Shown: piece after piece, positions 54,159 to 62,692 of the stretch
How positions within the stretch are numbered: position 1 is the stretch's first letter
How the letters are laid out: the number at the start of each line of letters is the position of its first letter
Assembly (NCBI RefSeq): GCF_021538615.1
Contig: NZ_JAJHIZ010000003.1
Coordinates: 2,852,001 to 2,916,000, forward strand
Origin: Niabella agricola
GTDB lineage: Bacteria; Bacteroidota; Bacteroidia; Chitinophagales; Chitinophagaceae
Reading direction: 5' to 3'
DNA length: 64,000 nucleotides
The notes under the pieces: model-generated
Seen by the model: the letters and a program-made list of their open reading frames with translations, nothing else
The model's database searches: none
Told to the model about the DNA's origin: nothing
Translations under genes and position numbers: made by a program

Positions 54159-54426
54159 AATGCAAAGGTACAAATAAAGGAAAATGTATGAAAAATAATT
54201 AAAAATTCATGCAAATATTGTGATATAAAATTTATTATCAGTGTGTTATATTATAGTCAATAAATGTCAATAAGCTGACAAGTTACTCAAAAGCCTAATT
54301 TGGAAGGGATCGAACCTCTTAAAAGGGATATTTCTTGCTGAGTAAAAAGGCCTGCCTTTGAAAAAGCTGGCCGTTGCTAACCTATGAAAAACACCAATTT
54401 TAAAGTACAAAATATTATCTGATTCA

Positions 54427-55107
54427 TCAATGCCCCGCCGCTTTCCGTAATTTGCCGGCTTCAGATTTTAGCTTTTCTGCCTCTTTCACTCTATTATATG
54501 CTTCCTGCAGCAGGCCCATATTTTTTCTATTTTCTTCCTCTTTTGTAATCACTGAATCCCTCAATCCTGAATTATTGGTATATGCCTGGTCCACTTTGTC
54601 CAGGTAGCGCTGTAGTGGAGTGAAGGCAGTATCTAACCGCATAAGCCGGTACTTGGTGTCATTTCCCTGGAATTGCTCCAGCTTTTGATAAGTGTTGTAC
54701 CACCCACAGCAAAGCAGGCAGACTGCAATAAAAAGAACCCCGGTGGCAACAATGATCTTATGTACATGATGGTGATGCTCCAATTTTTGGATCACCGGTT
54801 CGGATAACTGTTCACGTACAGCGGATAATTCTCGGCGCAGTGCTTCTATTTCCTTAGCAGGAAAATTCTGGTTGCTGATAATATACCCCAATTTTTCTGC
54901 TTCCCTTTTTACTACAGCTACTGTATTATTTTCGGTAAGTTTCTGCTGCTGCTGGTTATCAATAACCTGCTGAATTTTCCCATGCTGCTCTTTAACTTCA
55001 CCCGTCAGGGCCGTAATATTTTTGTTGCTTTCCTGGTACCTTTCAGAAAATTCATTCAACACAAACAGTACTGATTCTTTTTCCTCGGTGTTTATTTTTT
55101 CTTCCAT
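54427..55107 (-). CDS. Coiled-coil membrane protein of the mobilization module
   Basis: 226 residues: a charged, coiled-coil-prone N-terminus (RYQESNKNITALTGEVKEQHGKIQQVIDNQQQQK), a His-rich stretch HHHHVHK, one central membrane helix (IIVATGVLFIAVCLLCCGW), and a second coiled coil (RVKEAEKLKSEAGKLRKAAG). I do not recognise a domain. It lies 33 bases after the relaxase on the same strand. Proteins of this shape often follow relaxase genes in Bacteroidota mobilizable elements, possibly linking the relaxosome to the membrane. That role is inferred. Confidence 0.6.
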   Translation of the reverse strand: MEEKINTEEKESVLFVLNEFSERYQESNKNITALTGEVKEQHGKIQQVIDNQQQQKLTENNTVAVVKREAEKLGYIISNQNFPAKEIEALRRELSAVREQLSEPVIQKLEHHHHVHKIIVATGVLFIAVCLLCCGWYNTYQKLEQFQGNDTKYRLMRLDTAFTPLQRYLDKVDQAYTNNSGLRDSVITKEEENRKNMGLLQEAYNRVKEAEKLKSEAGKLRKAAGH

Positions 55108-55140
55108 GATGATATAGGTTTCTGTTTTTAGAAAAGTTTA

Positions 55141-56163
55141 CTAAATGCCAAAGCCGCGTTTTTTCTTCTTCTTTTTATTGTAGCGGTAGTATTGTTTCAT
55201 GGCCTCGGCTGCAGACAGTTCGTCCGGTGCGGGGTAATAGGTTTTAAAAAGTTCGGCCACCAGGTCGGCTGCTGCGCTCGCAATCTGGAAGTCGACCTTG
55301 CTCACATCGCTTAATCCTGAATCAAGTATTCCTGGGATAAAAGGTGTGTGCGGGGAGAACGGTTTGTCGACTTTTTGGCCATCGGGCCCTATTTGCAGCA
55401 CCTGTTTTGCCTGTAGGATCTTTTCAATGGTGGCTAAGGAATAGCCCAGCTCTGAACCTTTTACCCGCACTTTTTTGTCATCAATAAATGTAATTCCCCG
55501 CCCTTTGATAACAGTATAGCCCAATTGCTCCATTTTTCCGGAGAAGTCAGCCAGGTTTGTCGCCTGCCTGAGACAATGCTTCAGGTCTTTCTTCATCTTT
55601 TCTTTCCGGGCATCATGCCTGGGCAATAGCTGCTGATCCTTGGGTAAAAATTGTTTGGGGCTGAGCACGGGGGTAAGCCCGTATTGCTTTTCCAATCTCC
55701 GGCAGAGCTTGTCCATTTTGTAAAAATTATTACTGGTGCTGGCGGCTTTCCCGTCAAAGCCCACCCGGTTCGCTACCAGGTGAATGTGCTGCTCTTTGGT
55801 GTCGTGGTGCTGAACGACAAGGTATTGGTTACCAGCAACACCTAATTCTTTGGCCATTTCTTCTGCAACGGATAACCACTGGTGGCGGGCAAGTGTTTCT
55901 CCAGGAGCCAACCGGATAGAGGCATGCAACACGGGTTTTTCTACCCGTTTGCTCAGTTTTTTTACGTCTCCGAACTGTTCGGTCAGCTCCTTTTTATTCC
56001 CGTAACACTGGTTATAGGCCAGTACCTCCGCCCGGTTTTTATGGCGTAAACCATCGCCAGCCGTCAATTCTTTTTTCTTTTCATCGGTCAGTCGCTGCTT
56101 ATCTTCCAAACAGTAACCAATACAATGGGCAAACGATTTTCCTATGGTTATTGTAGCGATCAT
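55141..56163 (-). CDS. Relaxase / mobilization nuclease (MOB family)
   Basis: 340 residues with conserved relaxase motifs. The N-terminal catalytic Tyr region is ITIGKSFAHCIGYCLEDK. The three-His metal site is HHDTKEQHIHLVANRV, near residue 119-134, followed by NNFYKMDKLCRRLEKQYGL. The C-terminus is Lys-rich (NKKKKKKRGF). It nicks the element at oriT and stays covalently attached during conjugative transfer with help from another element's secretion system. Its ATG overlaps the mobC TGA (ATGA), so the two are coupled. Confidence 0.93.
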   Translation of the reverse strand: MIATITIGKSFAHCIGYCLEDKQRLTDEKKKELTAGDGLRHKNRAEVLAYNQCYGNKKELTEQFGDVKKLSKRVEKPVLHASIRLAPGETLARHQWLSVAEEMAKELGVAGNQYLVVQHHDTKEQHIHLVANRVGFDGKAASTSNNFYKMDKLCRRLEKQYGLTPVLSPKQFLPKDQQLLPRHDARKEKMKKDLKHCLRQATNLADFSGKMEQLGYTVIKGRGITFIDDKKVRVKGSELGYSLATIEKILQAKQVLQIGPDGQKVDKPFSPHTPFIPGILDSGLSDVSKVDFQIASAAADLVAELFKTYYPAPDELSAAEAMKQYYRYNKKKKKKRGFGI

Positions 56164-56543
56164 TGTAAATAATTTTTAATGGAGGATGCAATTCCCTTCA
56201 GCTCTTTGGATAAAATATCCAGCGCTGCACGATCCACCGGCGTTAAAATATCCGTTACACTGTTATGCCGTTTTGTAAGCTGGTTCAGGTTTGCTGCCAT
56301 GTGATTGAGGGTGCCGGTAAGCAATAAAACTTCTTTGGGCAGCGCTTTTTCTGTTACGACAATTTGTCCATGCAGCCCCATTGAGCGCAAAAATTCTGAT
56401 AAAGTCATCCCTGCTTTTTTAGCGTTACCGGCGATTCGTACCTGCTCATACCGGCTGCATTTAAGCGCCAGCACTACATTACGTTTAATGGCCTTAAACG
56501 GCCTGCCGCCTTTATTTTTAGTAGGTTTATCTTCCTGCTTCAT
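56160..56543 (-). CDS. MobC-type relaxosome accessory protein
   Basis: 127 residues of ribbon-helix-helix/MobC family: GGRPFKAIKRNVVLALKCSRYEQVRIAGNAKKAGMTLSEFLR is the DNA-binding part. LLLTGTLNHMAANLNQLTKRHN follows, with IASSIKNYLQ at the end. It binds next to oriT and helps the relaxase open the DNA. The candidate oriT region lies just upstream (56544-56919). Confidence 0.9.
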   Translation of the reverse strand: MKQEDKPTKNKGGRPFKAIKRNVVLALKCSRYEQVRIAGNAKKAGMTLSEFLRSMGLHGQIVVTEKALPKEVLLLTGTLNHMAANLNQLTKRHNSVTDILTPVDRAALDILSKELKGIASSIKNYLQ

Positions 56544-56919
56544 AGGATTGTCTTATTTTTCGAATGCCACCCCAAGCGGCATGAGAAGCCCCCGAATCAC
56601 GCCCCAGCGGGATGAGGGGCCAGCCGTTTTGGTATTACCAAACCATTGCTGGCTACCTCAACGTCGAAAAGGCTTTCCCGTATTTGATCGTTCAAAATGT
56701 TCGTCATTTTATTTGCTGTAGGAGGCTTTAAATGCTATTTAACTGTTACGACTTTGGAGTTAAACAGCAAGGGGCCAATGTGCAACATTTGGTACACCTT
56801 GCCATTCCCTTCGATGGGGATTAAGGAAAGCTATGTTACCGGCTTAATCGCCGTTTTATAATTCCCGGGGCATTTCTTTTATGCAATAATTCGCGGCGGA
56901 AAAATTGGCAGTTGTTGTA
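56544..56919. other. Gene-free region upstream of mobC, candidate oriT
   Basis: 376 bases without a gene, between mobC and the frame-broken hypothetical gene. It contains several inverted repeats: TTTGGTA-T-TACCAAA (56628-56642), an imperfect CCAATGT/ACATTTGG dyad (56775-56792), and ATGCC/GGCAT (56563-56582 area). oriT sites of mobilizable elements usually lie directly upstream of mobC/relaxase genes and carry such repeats next to the nick site. The nick site itself cannot be named. Confidence 0.45.
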
Positions 56920-57308
56920 TTACCGCAGCTCATCCTTGTTGAAAACTTTCGGATTGTCAACACCATATTTGCGGAGATTATTTTTTAGGTTCATCCATAG
57001 CTGGATATTGTAATCGGCAATTTCATGGAGGTCTGTATCTGTTAAACCAAATGGATTTTGTACCGAACCGGTGCCGTTTTTTCGTTGCTGACCTGAGGAA
57101 GAAGTGCGGTTGTATCTGCACTGCCCGCAACATTTTGCGGCTCTATGTAGGAAAAAATTGTTGGGGCTGATCCTTCCCCGATCTGTAACGCTGGCCCAAT
57201 AGCCATGCTGTCGCCATAAAACCGGATCTGCTTTCCTGAACTTAAATGCAATGTTCTTTTCTTAAAATCTGCCATTGTTTTTGTTTTTTTCGTTAAAAAA
57301 TATTTCAT
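56920..57308 (-). CDS. Hypothetical mobile-element protein, frame broken at an A6 tract
   Basis: The first part from ATG 57308 (overlapping the primase TAA as TAATG) reads MADFKKRTLHLSSG... IFSYIEPQ. In its own frame it ends at TAA after APVRYKIHLV. One base back, the frame reads on smoothly as NPFGLTDTDLHEIADYNIQLWMNLKNNLRKYGVDNPKVF and ends at TAA 56920. The switch lies at six A's (minus strand; T's at 57077-57082): one more A would give a single ~129-residue protein. The conserved position after the primase gene suggests a transfer- or replication-related role in the element, but no family is recognised. Confidence 0.65.
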
Positions 57309-58273
57309 TACCTGCCAAGGCCTAAGCTCCGCTTTTGGACACGATGAATCGTTTCATCAATTTCATTTTTTGCCTGTCCCTGCTTCTGTAAGGAGCGGTT
57401 TTGCCGGGTCAGCCATTCGTTCAGGTCCGCATAGCCCTCATAAAGCAGGCTGTGATCTTTGTATTTTGAATTTTCCTTTACAAGCTGAGCCGTACATTTT
57501 AGCCCGGCGTTATCACGATCCAGGTATAGATAAACGGAAGCATGCTGCTCTATCAGCATGCGGGATTTTTCCAAAAAAGCCAGGGAGTTGAGCACTAAAA
57601 TGTTTGTATTATTGACGGCAGTCTTTTGAATGGCAGCATAGGTTAGAAAATCGAAGAAGCCTTCAAAAACGCTGATTTCATTGGCGCTGTTGTTTAAAAA
57701 GGATATGTTTTTGGGTGCTGCGCTGCCTTTAAAATGCGTATTGCGCAACTCGTAACCCCCAGCATCATTAGCAAAACCAATGGCGTAATATTTTCTGTTA
57801 TTGAGCTCATATTGTACTTTCCGGCAATATCCCCGGGCTATTCCAAGCGGTATTTTCCGTTGCCCCAGATAAGCAATGAGCGCGGATGACACAATTGGGC
57901 CGGTAGATAACACCTGGATTTTCTTCTCTTTATCAGGGAGCGGAACATTACCCGAATGCGATAAGTTTTGCAACGGATTGCGATGAAAAGAAAGAAAATC
58001 CTGCAACCTGGTCAATGCCTCCGGAATACTACAGCTGTGATACAACATGCAGAGGTCAACAATACTGCCCCCTTTGCCAATCCCATGATCATACCACAGG
58101 CCCTTTCTCCGGTCAACTTTAAACGAAGGAGTGTTTTCACTTCTGCCGGGCAGTGGGGATAAATACCAGTATTCCGGGTTGCGGCGTATCCGGGAGTCAG
58201 GATAGTGACCCAGAGACTCCAGGTAATCGACTAGGTCGATTTGTTTTGCGTCGGTTGTAGTAAAGCGTTTCAT
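57308..58273 (-). CDS. Toprim-domain DNA primase of the mobile element
   Basis: 321 residues: an N-terminal CHC2-like zinc-finger region (YWYLSPLPGRSENTPSFKVDRRKGLWYDHGIGKGGSIVDLCMLYH) and a C-terminal toprim domain with ISVFEGFFDFLTY and VYLYLDRDNAG. Such primases accompany relaxase genes in Bacteroidota mobilizable elements and make primers for the complementary strand after transfer, or for element replication. It overlaps the HTH gene by ATGA and the next gene by TAATG, so three genes form a tight operon. Confidence 0.9.
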   Translation of the reverse strand: MKRFTTTDAKQIDLVDYLESLGHYPDSRIRRNPEYWYLSPLPGRSENTPSFKVDRRKGLWYDHGIGKGGSIVDLCMLYHSCSIPEALTRLQDFLSFHRNPLQNLSHSGNVPLPDKEKKIQVLSTGPIVSSALIAYLGQRKIPLGIARGYCRKVQYELNNRKYYAIGFANDAGGYELRNTHFKGSAAPKNISFLNNSANEISVFEGFFDFLTYAAIQKTAVNNTNILVLNSLAFLEKSRMLIEQHASVYLYLDRDNAGLKCTAQLVKENSKYKDHSLLYEGYADLNEWLTRQNRSLQKQGQAKNEIDETIHRVQKRSLGLGR

Positions 58274-58569
58274 TTTTCATTCGGTTGATAGTGAATGTTC
58301 TTTTTTTGTTTCACGTATTCCAATACTTCAGACCGGATAAAGTAAACCCGGCCGCCCTGTTTATGAAAAGGCAGGCCGCGCTTCATCCAATCATGCAGGG
58401 TTACAAGGGAGATCCGGAACATGCCTGCGATCTCTTTCCGGTTAAGCAAGGGCTCGCCTTCCTCATTGTTTTGATTTGTGGGCGCGGGAATATTTTCCAG
58501 GCATTCTTTAATGGCGTCCCTGATTCACCGGCGAAAATCTCCTTCATTAGGTAAAAAAAATGTATCCAT
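58270..58569 (-). pseudogene. HTH (MerR/excisionase-like) DNA-binding protein with in-frame TGA
   Basis: From ATG 58569 the frame reads MDTFFLPNEGDFRR, then TGA (58525-58527). It continues in the same frame IRDAIKECLENIPAP and into a typical winged-helix excisionase domain, PLLNRKEIAGMFRISLVTLHDWMKRGLPFHKQ, GGRVYFIRSEVLEYVK, ending at 58270. The length is exactly 100 codons with the stop codon at position 15, so a TGG (Trp) to TGA change is the simplest reading. A second possibility is ATG 58547 (MKEIFAGE) with one missing base joining the same body. Such proteins control excision or replication of Bacteroidota elements. It overlaps the primase ATG. Confidence 0.7.
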
Positions 58570-58621
58570 AAAAATTCGTTTTATGGAGGCAAGATGAGTT
58601 AAGGAAAAGGCAAAGTCAATG

Positions 58622-58635
58622 CACGATGCATCGTG
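58622..58635. promoter_or_regulatory. 14-base perfect palindrome upstream of the HTH gene
   Basis: CACGATGCATCGTG is perfectly self-complementary and lies 53 bases upstream of the HTH start, in the 200-base gap before the HlyD gene. It could be the binding site of that HTH protein or of another regulator of the transfer genes. Nothing else is seen in this gap. Confidence 0.5.
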
Positions 58636-58769
58636 TATTCTCAATGATTGATAATAAGCCGATTAAGGGCGGTTAATTATGGCAGGGTGAATAAATTAGA
58701 CCACTCGCTGGATTGTATACTTGTCTGTGTAAGCTTTTGGACGGGGAATAAATTATGATTCTTATCGTT

Positions 58770-60113
58770 CTATTTACTAATAGATGTAGCCTTTACTATC
58801 GAATAATACAACCGCTCCAATAGCCGCATATCTTTTGTAATTACTAGAGCTCGGGCGCTCAACCCATTCCTGTATTGAATGGTTTTTTGTTGGTTCGTAA
58901 TCAACCCCCCATCCAGACGCACACTTCCTAAAAATGCGCTGTCCACGGAAATTGAGGATACATAGTTTAAGGTACCGGAAACAAATCCTGTTTCTTGATA
59001 TGGATAGGCGTCAAATCTTAGCTGTACTTTCATACCGGTATCGACCTTGCCAAAATTGTTTTGAGATAGGCGAATTTCTGCATAGTATTTGGTGTCTGAG
59101 GGATTCACGTAACCCAATATTTTTCCTGCTTCAATAAATTGATTCTGCTGTAATGGAACGGCAAAAACAACTATACCATCTGTAGGAGCCCGAATAGTAA
59201 AATGGCGTAGCCAATCATCAACTTTACTTTTTAGCGTTTGTAAAGCTTGCTCAAATGTCTGCTGTTGGTGAAAGATATCAATATTGAGTTGATCAATTTC
59301 CTTCTGCTTGTCACTTATAAGATTTTGCTGGGCTAATATACTCATATCTACCTGTGGGTCTGCTTTCTTTTTATTTAAAAGGGCACTTTGTGCTTGACGA
59401 TATTCCTCGGCAGATATTACCTTCTCTCTAAAAAGCTTTTCATTCATTTCAAAAGTATTTTTAGCAAGCTCATTATCTTTTGTTATAAAATTTTTCTGCT
59501 CAGCCACTTTGTTCTTCATGGTCTGAAGAGATACAATATCATTACGTAACATGGCTTTCCTATTCGAATAAAAGCCATTAACGAGATAGTCACTATATTG
59601 TAGAAGGGTTGTAGTAAAAGTTTGGTAGTCAGTTTGTAGTTCTCCAAGCACGTTGAAACGCTTTCCAAAAAGTTTGGCTATCCGACCGGGGCTACCATTA
59701 CCTACCAATTTGATACTGCTGTCAAGTCTTGTGGCTAGATCAATTACTTCATTTGGATCGGCGTTTGATTCGAGCCAACCTAGAAATTCTCCTTGTTTAA
59801 CTTTTTGGTTATTCTTAACGAAAAGCACGGTTAGCTTGCCCGTTTGATATGGAACAATCTCTTTAGGAGCATTTTGACCCGTAAGAAAGGCATCGGCTTC
59901 GATAATGTCAGGATATTTAATAAACCAAGTACTTGTCGTCAATAATAATAGCACTGTAGAAAATAACAGCAAAGCCCATTTTTCATAAAAGTCGGGTTTG
60001 CGACTTATGATCTCTTGGGCGATATCTGACCGCTCTTGAAAGGTTTTGTTTAATGAAAATTCCTTTAATCCCTCTTGGGACAGTTCTTCAGCCACTTTAA
60101 TGCCTTTACCCAT
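58770..60113 (-). CDS. HlyD family secretion protein (membrane fusion component)
   Basis: 447 residues: a short cytosolic N-terminus, one membrane helix (WALLLFSTVLLLLTTSTWF near residues 45-63), then a periplasmic hairpin. Lipoyl-like halves (GKLTVLFVKNNQKVKQGEFLGWLES and FTIRAPTDGIVVFAVPLQQNQFIEAGKILGYV) flank a ~150-residue alpha-helical coiled coil. It links the inner-membrane ABC exporter to an outer-membrane channel, which is not present in the window. It follows the exporter gene by 13 bases on the same strand, so they form one export system. Confidence 0.92.
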   Translation of the reverse strand: MGKGIKVAEELSQEGLKEFSLNKTFQERSDIAQEIISRKPDFYEKWALLLFSTVLLLLTTSTWFIKYPDIIEADAFLTGQNAPKEIVPYQTGKLTVLFVKNNQKVKQGEFLGWLESNADPNEVIDLATRLDSSIKLVGNGSPGRIAKLFGKRFNVLGELQTDYQTFTTTLLQYSDYLVNGFYSNRKAMLRNDIVSLQTMKNKVAEQKNFITKDNELAKNTFEMNEKLFREKVISAEEYRQAQSALLNKKKADPQVDMSILAQQNLISDKQKEIDQLNIDIFHQQQTFEQALQTLKSKVDDWLRHFTIRAPTDGIVVFAVPLQQNQFIEAGKILGYVNPSDTKYYAEIRLSQNNFGKVDTGMKVQLRFDAYPYQETGFVSGTLNYVSSISVDSAFLGSVRLDGGLITNQQKTIQYRNGLSARALVITKDMRLLERLYYSIVKATSISK

Positions 60114-60126
60114 ACGTGCAGAGTTT

Positions 60127-62337
60127 TTAATTACCCAGTTCTAGTTGGTTTTTTACAAGTTCATAATATTTTCCTTTTAAATTGGAGAGTTCCTCATGGG
60201 TTCCTTCTTCAACGATTTTGCCCTGGTCCAGTACGACAATCTTATCTGCATTTTTTACAGTACTCAAACGATGCGCAACAATCACTACGGTTCTGCCCAT
60301 AAAAAACCGTGCTAAGTTTTCTATGATTTCCTTTTCATTGTTAGCGTCCAAAGAATTAGTTGCCTCATCAAAGAACAAATAAGAAGGGTTTTTATACACT
60401 GCTCGCGCTATCAGTATCCGTTGGCGTTGGCCTTGGCTGACGCCGGTACCTTCGGCGCCCAGTTTTGTATAATACCCATTGGGGAGCGCCTCAACAAAGG
60501 ATTGAATATTAGCAATGCGGCAACTTTGGATCAAACGGTTCAAATCAATCTCTTCTTCTCCTACTGCTATATTCCGGGCAATTGTATCATTAAAGATATA
60601 ACCATCTTGCAATACAGCACCACACTCGTTCCTCCAGAAGTGGTGGCTGAGAAAAGTAAACTTTAATCCTTCTTTATTATTTAGGATCTGCGTACCAATT
60701 CTTATTTCTCCATCGTACTGCTCGTATATTTTCAGTAGCAATTTTACCAAGGTAGTTTTTCCACTGCCGCTGACGCCTACAATAGCGGTCACTTTGTTTT
60801 CCGGAATTATCAAGTTAATATTCTCAAGAACCGGATCATTACCAGCACCGGGATAAGTAAAAGTAAGATCGCTAATAGCGATGGATTTACAATCTGGCAG
60901 CTGTGTGATATATCTTTTTTCTATGTCTTCTTCATCATCCAATTGATGGATTTCGTTCAGCCGTTCCATACTTATTCTGGCATCCTGTAGACTTTGCACA
61001 AAGCCCACCCATTGTTGTATTGGACCACTGAGCTGACCTATGACGTACTGTACCGCCAGCATGGCCCCCAATGTTAGTTTTCCGTCAATTACTAGTTTAG
61101 CCACAATAAAACTAATAGCGATGCCTTGCAGGCTGTTAATAAAAGTGGCACCCGCAGATTGTACTTGGCTATAGTTAAGATTTTTAAATCCCAGCTTGAA
61201 TACGTTTGCTTGTATATTCTCCCATTCCCAGCGTTTTTGCTTTTCGGCGTTGTTCAATCGGATTTCCTGCATACCCTGGATCAATTGTAACGTAGCATTA
61301 TTTTCTTTAGCTGATAAGTGAAAGGTTTCATAATTTAACTTTCGCCTTATTCGTAAAAACAGCTGAACCCAAACAAAATATATGATACTGCCTATGCAAA
61401 AAATAAAGAATAATTCAACGCTATAGATCATTAGCACAATTGCATATACGATAAAATTAAAAAATGAGAAGATCGTATTTAAAGCAGTTCCCGTAAGAAA
61501 GCCCTGAATCGCGCGATGATCACCAATGCGCTGCAAAGTGTCCCCAATATGATGAAGATCAAAATAGGAAACAGGGAGCCGCGTAAGTTTGATCCAGAAG
61601 TCAGACAAAATCTGAATATTTAATACATTAGACACCCTTAGCAATATCCGGCTTCGAATAAAATTTACAACAGTTTGACTGAAGGTAAGCATTACCTGAG
61701 CAACCAGGACAATTACTATGAATTGAAGGTTTTGTGTATTAATTCCAGTATCGACAACGCTTTGAGTGAGAAATGGAAATACTAGGGATAACAGGGATGT
61801 GATCAGTAAAGCAATAAATACTTGCACGATTTGCCACCGGGCTGACTGTAGATATTTTGATACCAACGACCAGTTAAGTTTTTTTTCTTTCTCCCCTTCG
61901 TTTTCATAAAATGCAGGTGTGGGCTCCAATAATAGGGCAATTCCAATAGCATTGTCCTGTTCATCGCTAGAGGAGGCCCAATGGTTTAAAAAATCTGTTG
62001 TGGTATATGAAAGCAACCCCTTGCTTGGATCAGCGATTTTGACTTTTTTTCTTCTGATTTCGGTCAACACAACAAAATGATGTTGATCCCAATGTAGGAT
62101 AGCTGGCAATGCTGCCTCTGTCAATTGTTTCAAGGATAGTTTAGCCCCCCTTGTTCTAAAACCAATTTTTTCAGCTGTATCGCTAATCCCTAATAAGGAA
62201 ACACCCGCTTTGCTAAAGCCAGCCATCTGACGCAATGTATCAGCGTTATAATGTTTTCCATAAAACTTAGCAACTATCCGCAGACAGGTTGGTCCGCAAT
62301 CCATGGCATTAAGCTGTTTATAGAAGGCAACCTTCAC
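60127..62337 (-). CDS. Peptidase-containing ABC transporter (C39 peptidase, bacteriocin/RiPP exporter)
   Basis: 736 residues from GTG 62337. Residues 1-140 are a C39 papain-like peptidase: NAMDCGPTCLR with Cys14, HWDQHHFVVL with His87 and IADPSKG with Asp103 form the triad. A six-helix membrane domain follows, then the ABC domain with VGVSGSGKTTLVKLLLKIYEQYDG (Walker A), SQGQRQRILIARAVY (signature) and YLFFDEATNSLD (Walker B). Such exporters cleave a leader ending in Gly-Gly and export the mature peptide. The exported substrate is not in the window; the neighbouring genes continue beyond 64,000. Confidence 0.95.
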   Translation of the reverse strand: MKVAFYKQLNAMDCGPTCLRIVAKFYGKHYNADTLRQMAGFSKAGVSLLGISDTAEKIGFRTRGAKLSLKQLTEAALPAILHWDQHHFVVLTEIRRKKVKIADPSKGLLSYTTTDFLNHWASSSDEQDNAIGIALLLEPTPAFYENEGEKEKKLNWSLVSKYLQSARWQIVQVFIALLITSLLSLVFPFLTQSVVDTGINTQNLQFIVIVLVAQVMLTFSQTVVNFIRSRILLRVSNVLNIQILSDFWIKLTRLPVSYFDLHHIGDTLQRIGDHRAIQGFLTGTALNTIFSFFNFIVYAIVLMIYSVELFFIFCIGSIIYFVWVQLFLRIRRKLNYETFHLSAKENNATLQLIQGMQEIRLNNAEKQKRWEWENIQANVFKLGFKNLNYSQVQSAGATFINSLQGIAISFIVAKLVIDGKLTLGAMLAVQYVIGQLSGPIQQWVGFVQSLQDARISMERLNEIHQLDDEEDIEKRYITQLPDCKSIAISDLTFTYPGAGNDPVLENINLIIPENKVTAIVGVSGSGKTTLVKLLLKIYEQYDGEIRIGTQILNNKEGLKFTFLSHHFWRNECGAVLQDGYIFNDTIARNIAVGEEEIDLNRLIQSCRIANIQSFVEALPNGYYTKLGAEGTGVSQGQRQRILIARAVYKNPSYLFFDEATNSLDANNEKEIIENLARFFMGRTVVIVAHRLSTVKNADKIVVLDQGKIVEEGTHEELSNLKGKYYELVKNQLELGN

Positions 62338-62352
62338 TTTTGAGATAGTTTT

Positions 62353-62685
62353 TTATTGGTTTTCACACAATTTGAACACAGTGATTTCAGAAAAACAAAG
62401 TTCTCCGCCGCTCTCAATTTTGGCGATATCTTCTCGAGACAGAATATGACCATTTCGTATAAAAAGAGCATCGACCATTTTTCCGTCTTCAGCGTAATAG
62501 TACGTATTACGCATCCGATCGAATTTTATAGGGAATCCCAGTTCTTTCATTTCTTGTATTACTCCGGCCATGGCGCTTTTGCATAAATTATTTTTACTAG
62601 CGAAGCTCTCCAAATCTCCAGTTGCTTTCTTTTTAATCATGTGATCTATAAATCTGATGCGATTTATATGTTTTAGAATAGCCAT
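62353..62685 (-). CDS. Small putative winged-helix protein of the export operon
   Basis: 110 residues. The N-terminal part (RIRFIDHMIKKKATGDLESFASKNNLCKSAMAGVIQEMKELGFPIKFDRMRNTYYY) resembles an HTH/winged helix of the WYL-regulator type. It is followed by a short C-terminal tail with ELCFSEITVFKL. It may be a transcriptional regulator of the peptide operon. It lies 7 bases after the VKOR gene and 15 bases before the exporter on the same strand. The fold call is by eye. Confidence 0.55.
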   Translation of the reverse strand: MAILKHINRIRFIDHMIKKKATGDLESFASKNNLCKSAMAGVIQEMKELGFPIKFDRMRNTYYYAEDGKMVDALFIRNGHILSREDIAKIESGGELCFSEITVFKLCENQ

Positions 62686-62692
62686 AGGTTTT

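Noticed and set aside
58301..58316. GTTTCACGTATTCC, resembling half a parS site
   Set aside because: Only the left half matches and it lies inside the HTH coding region.
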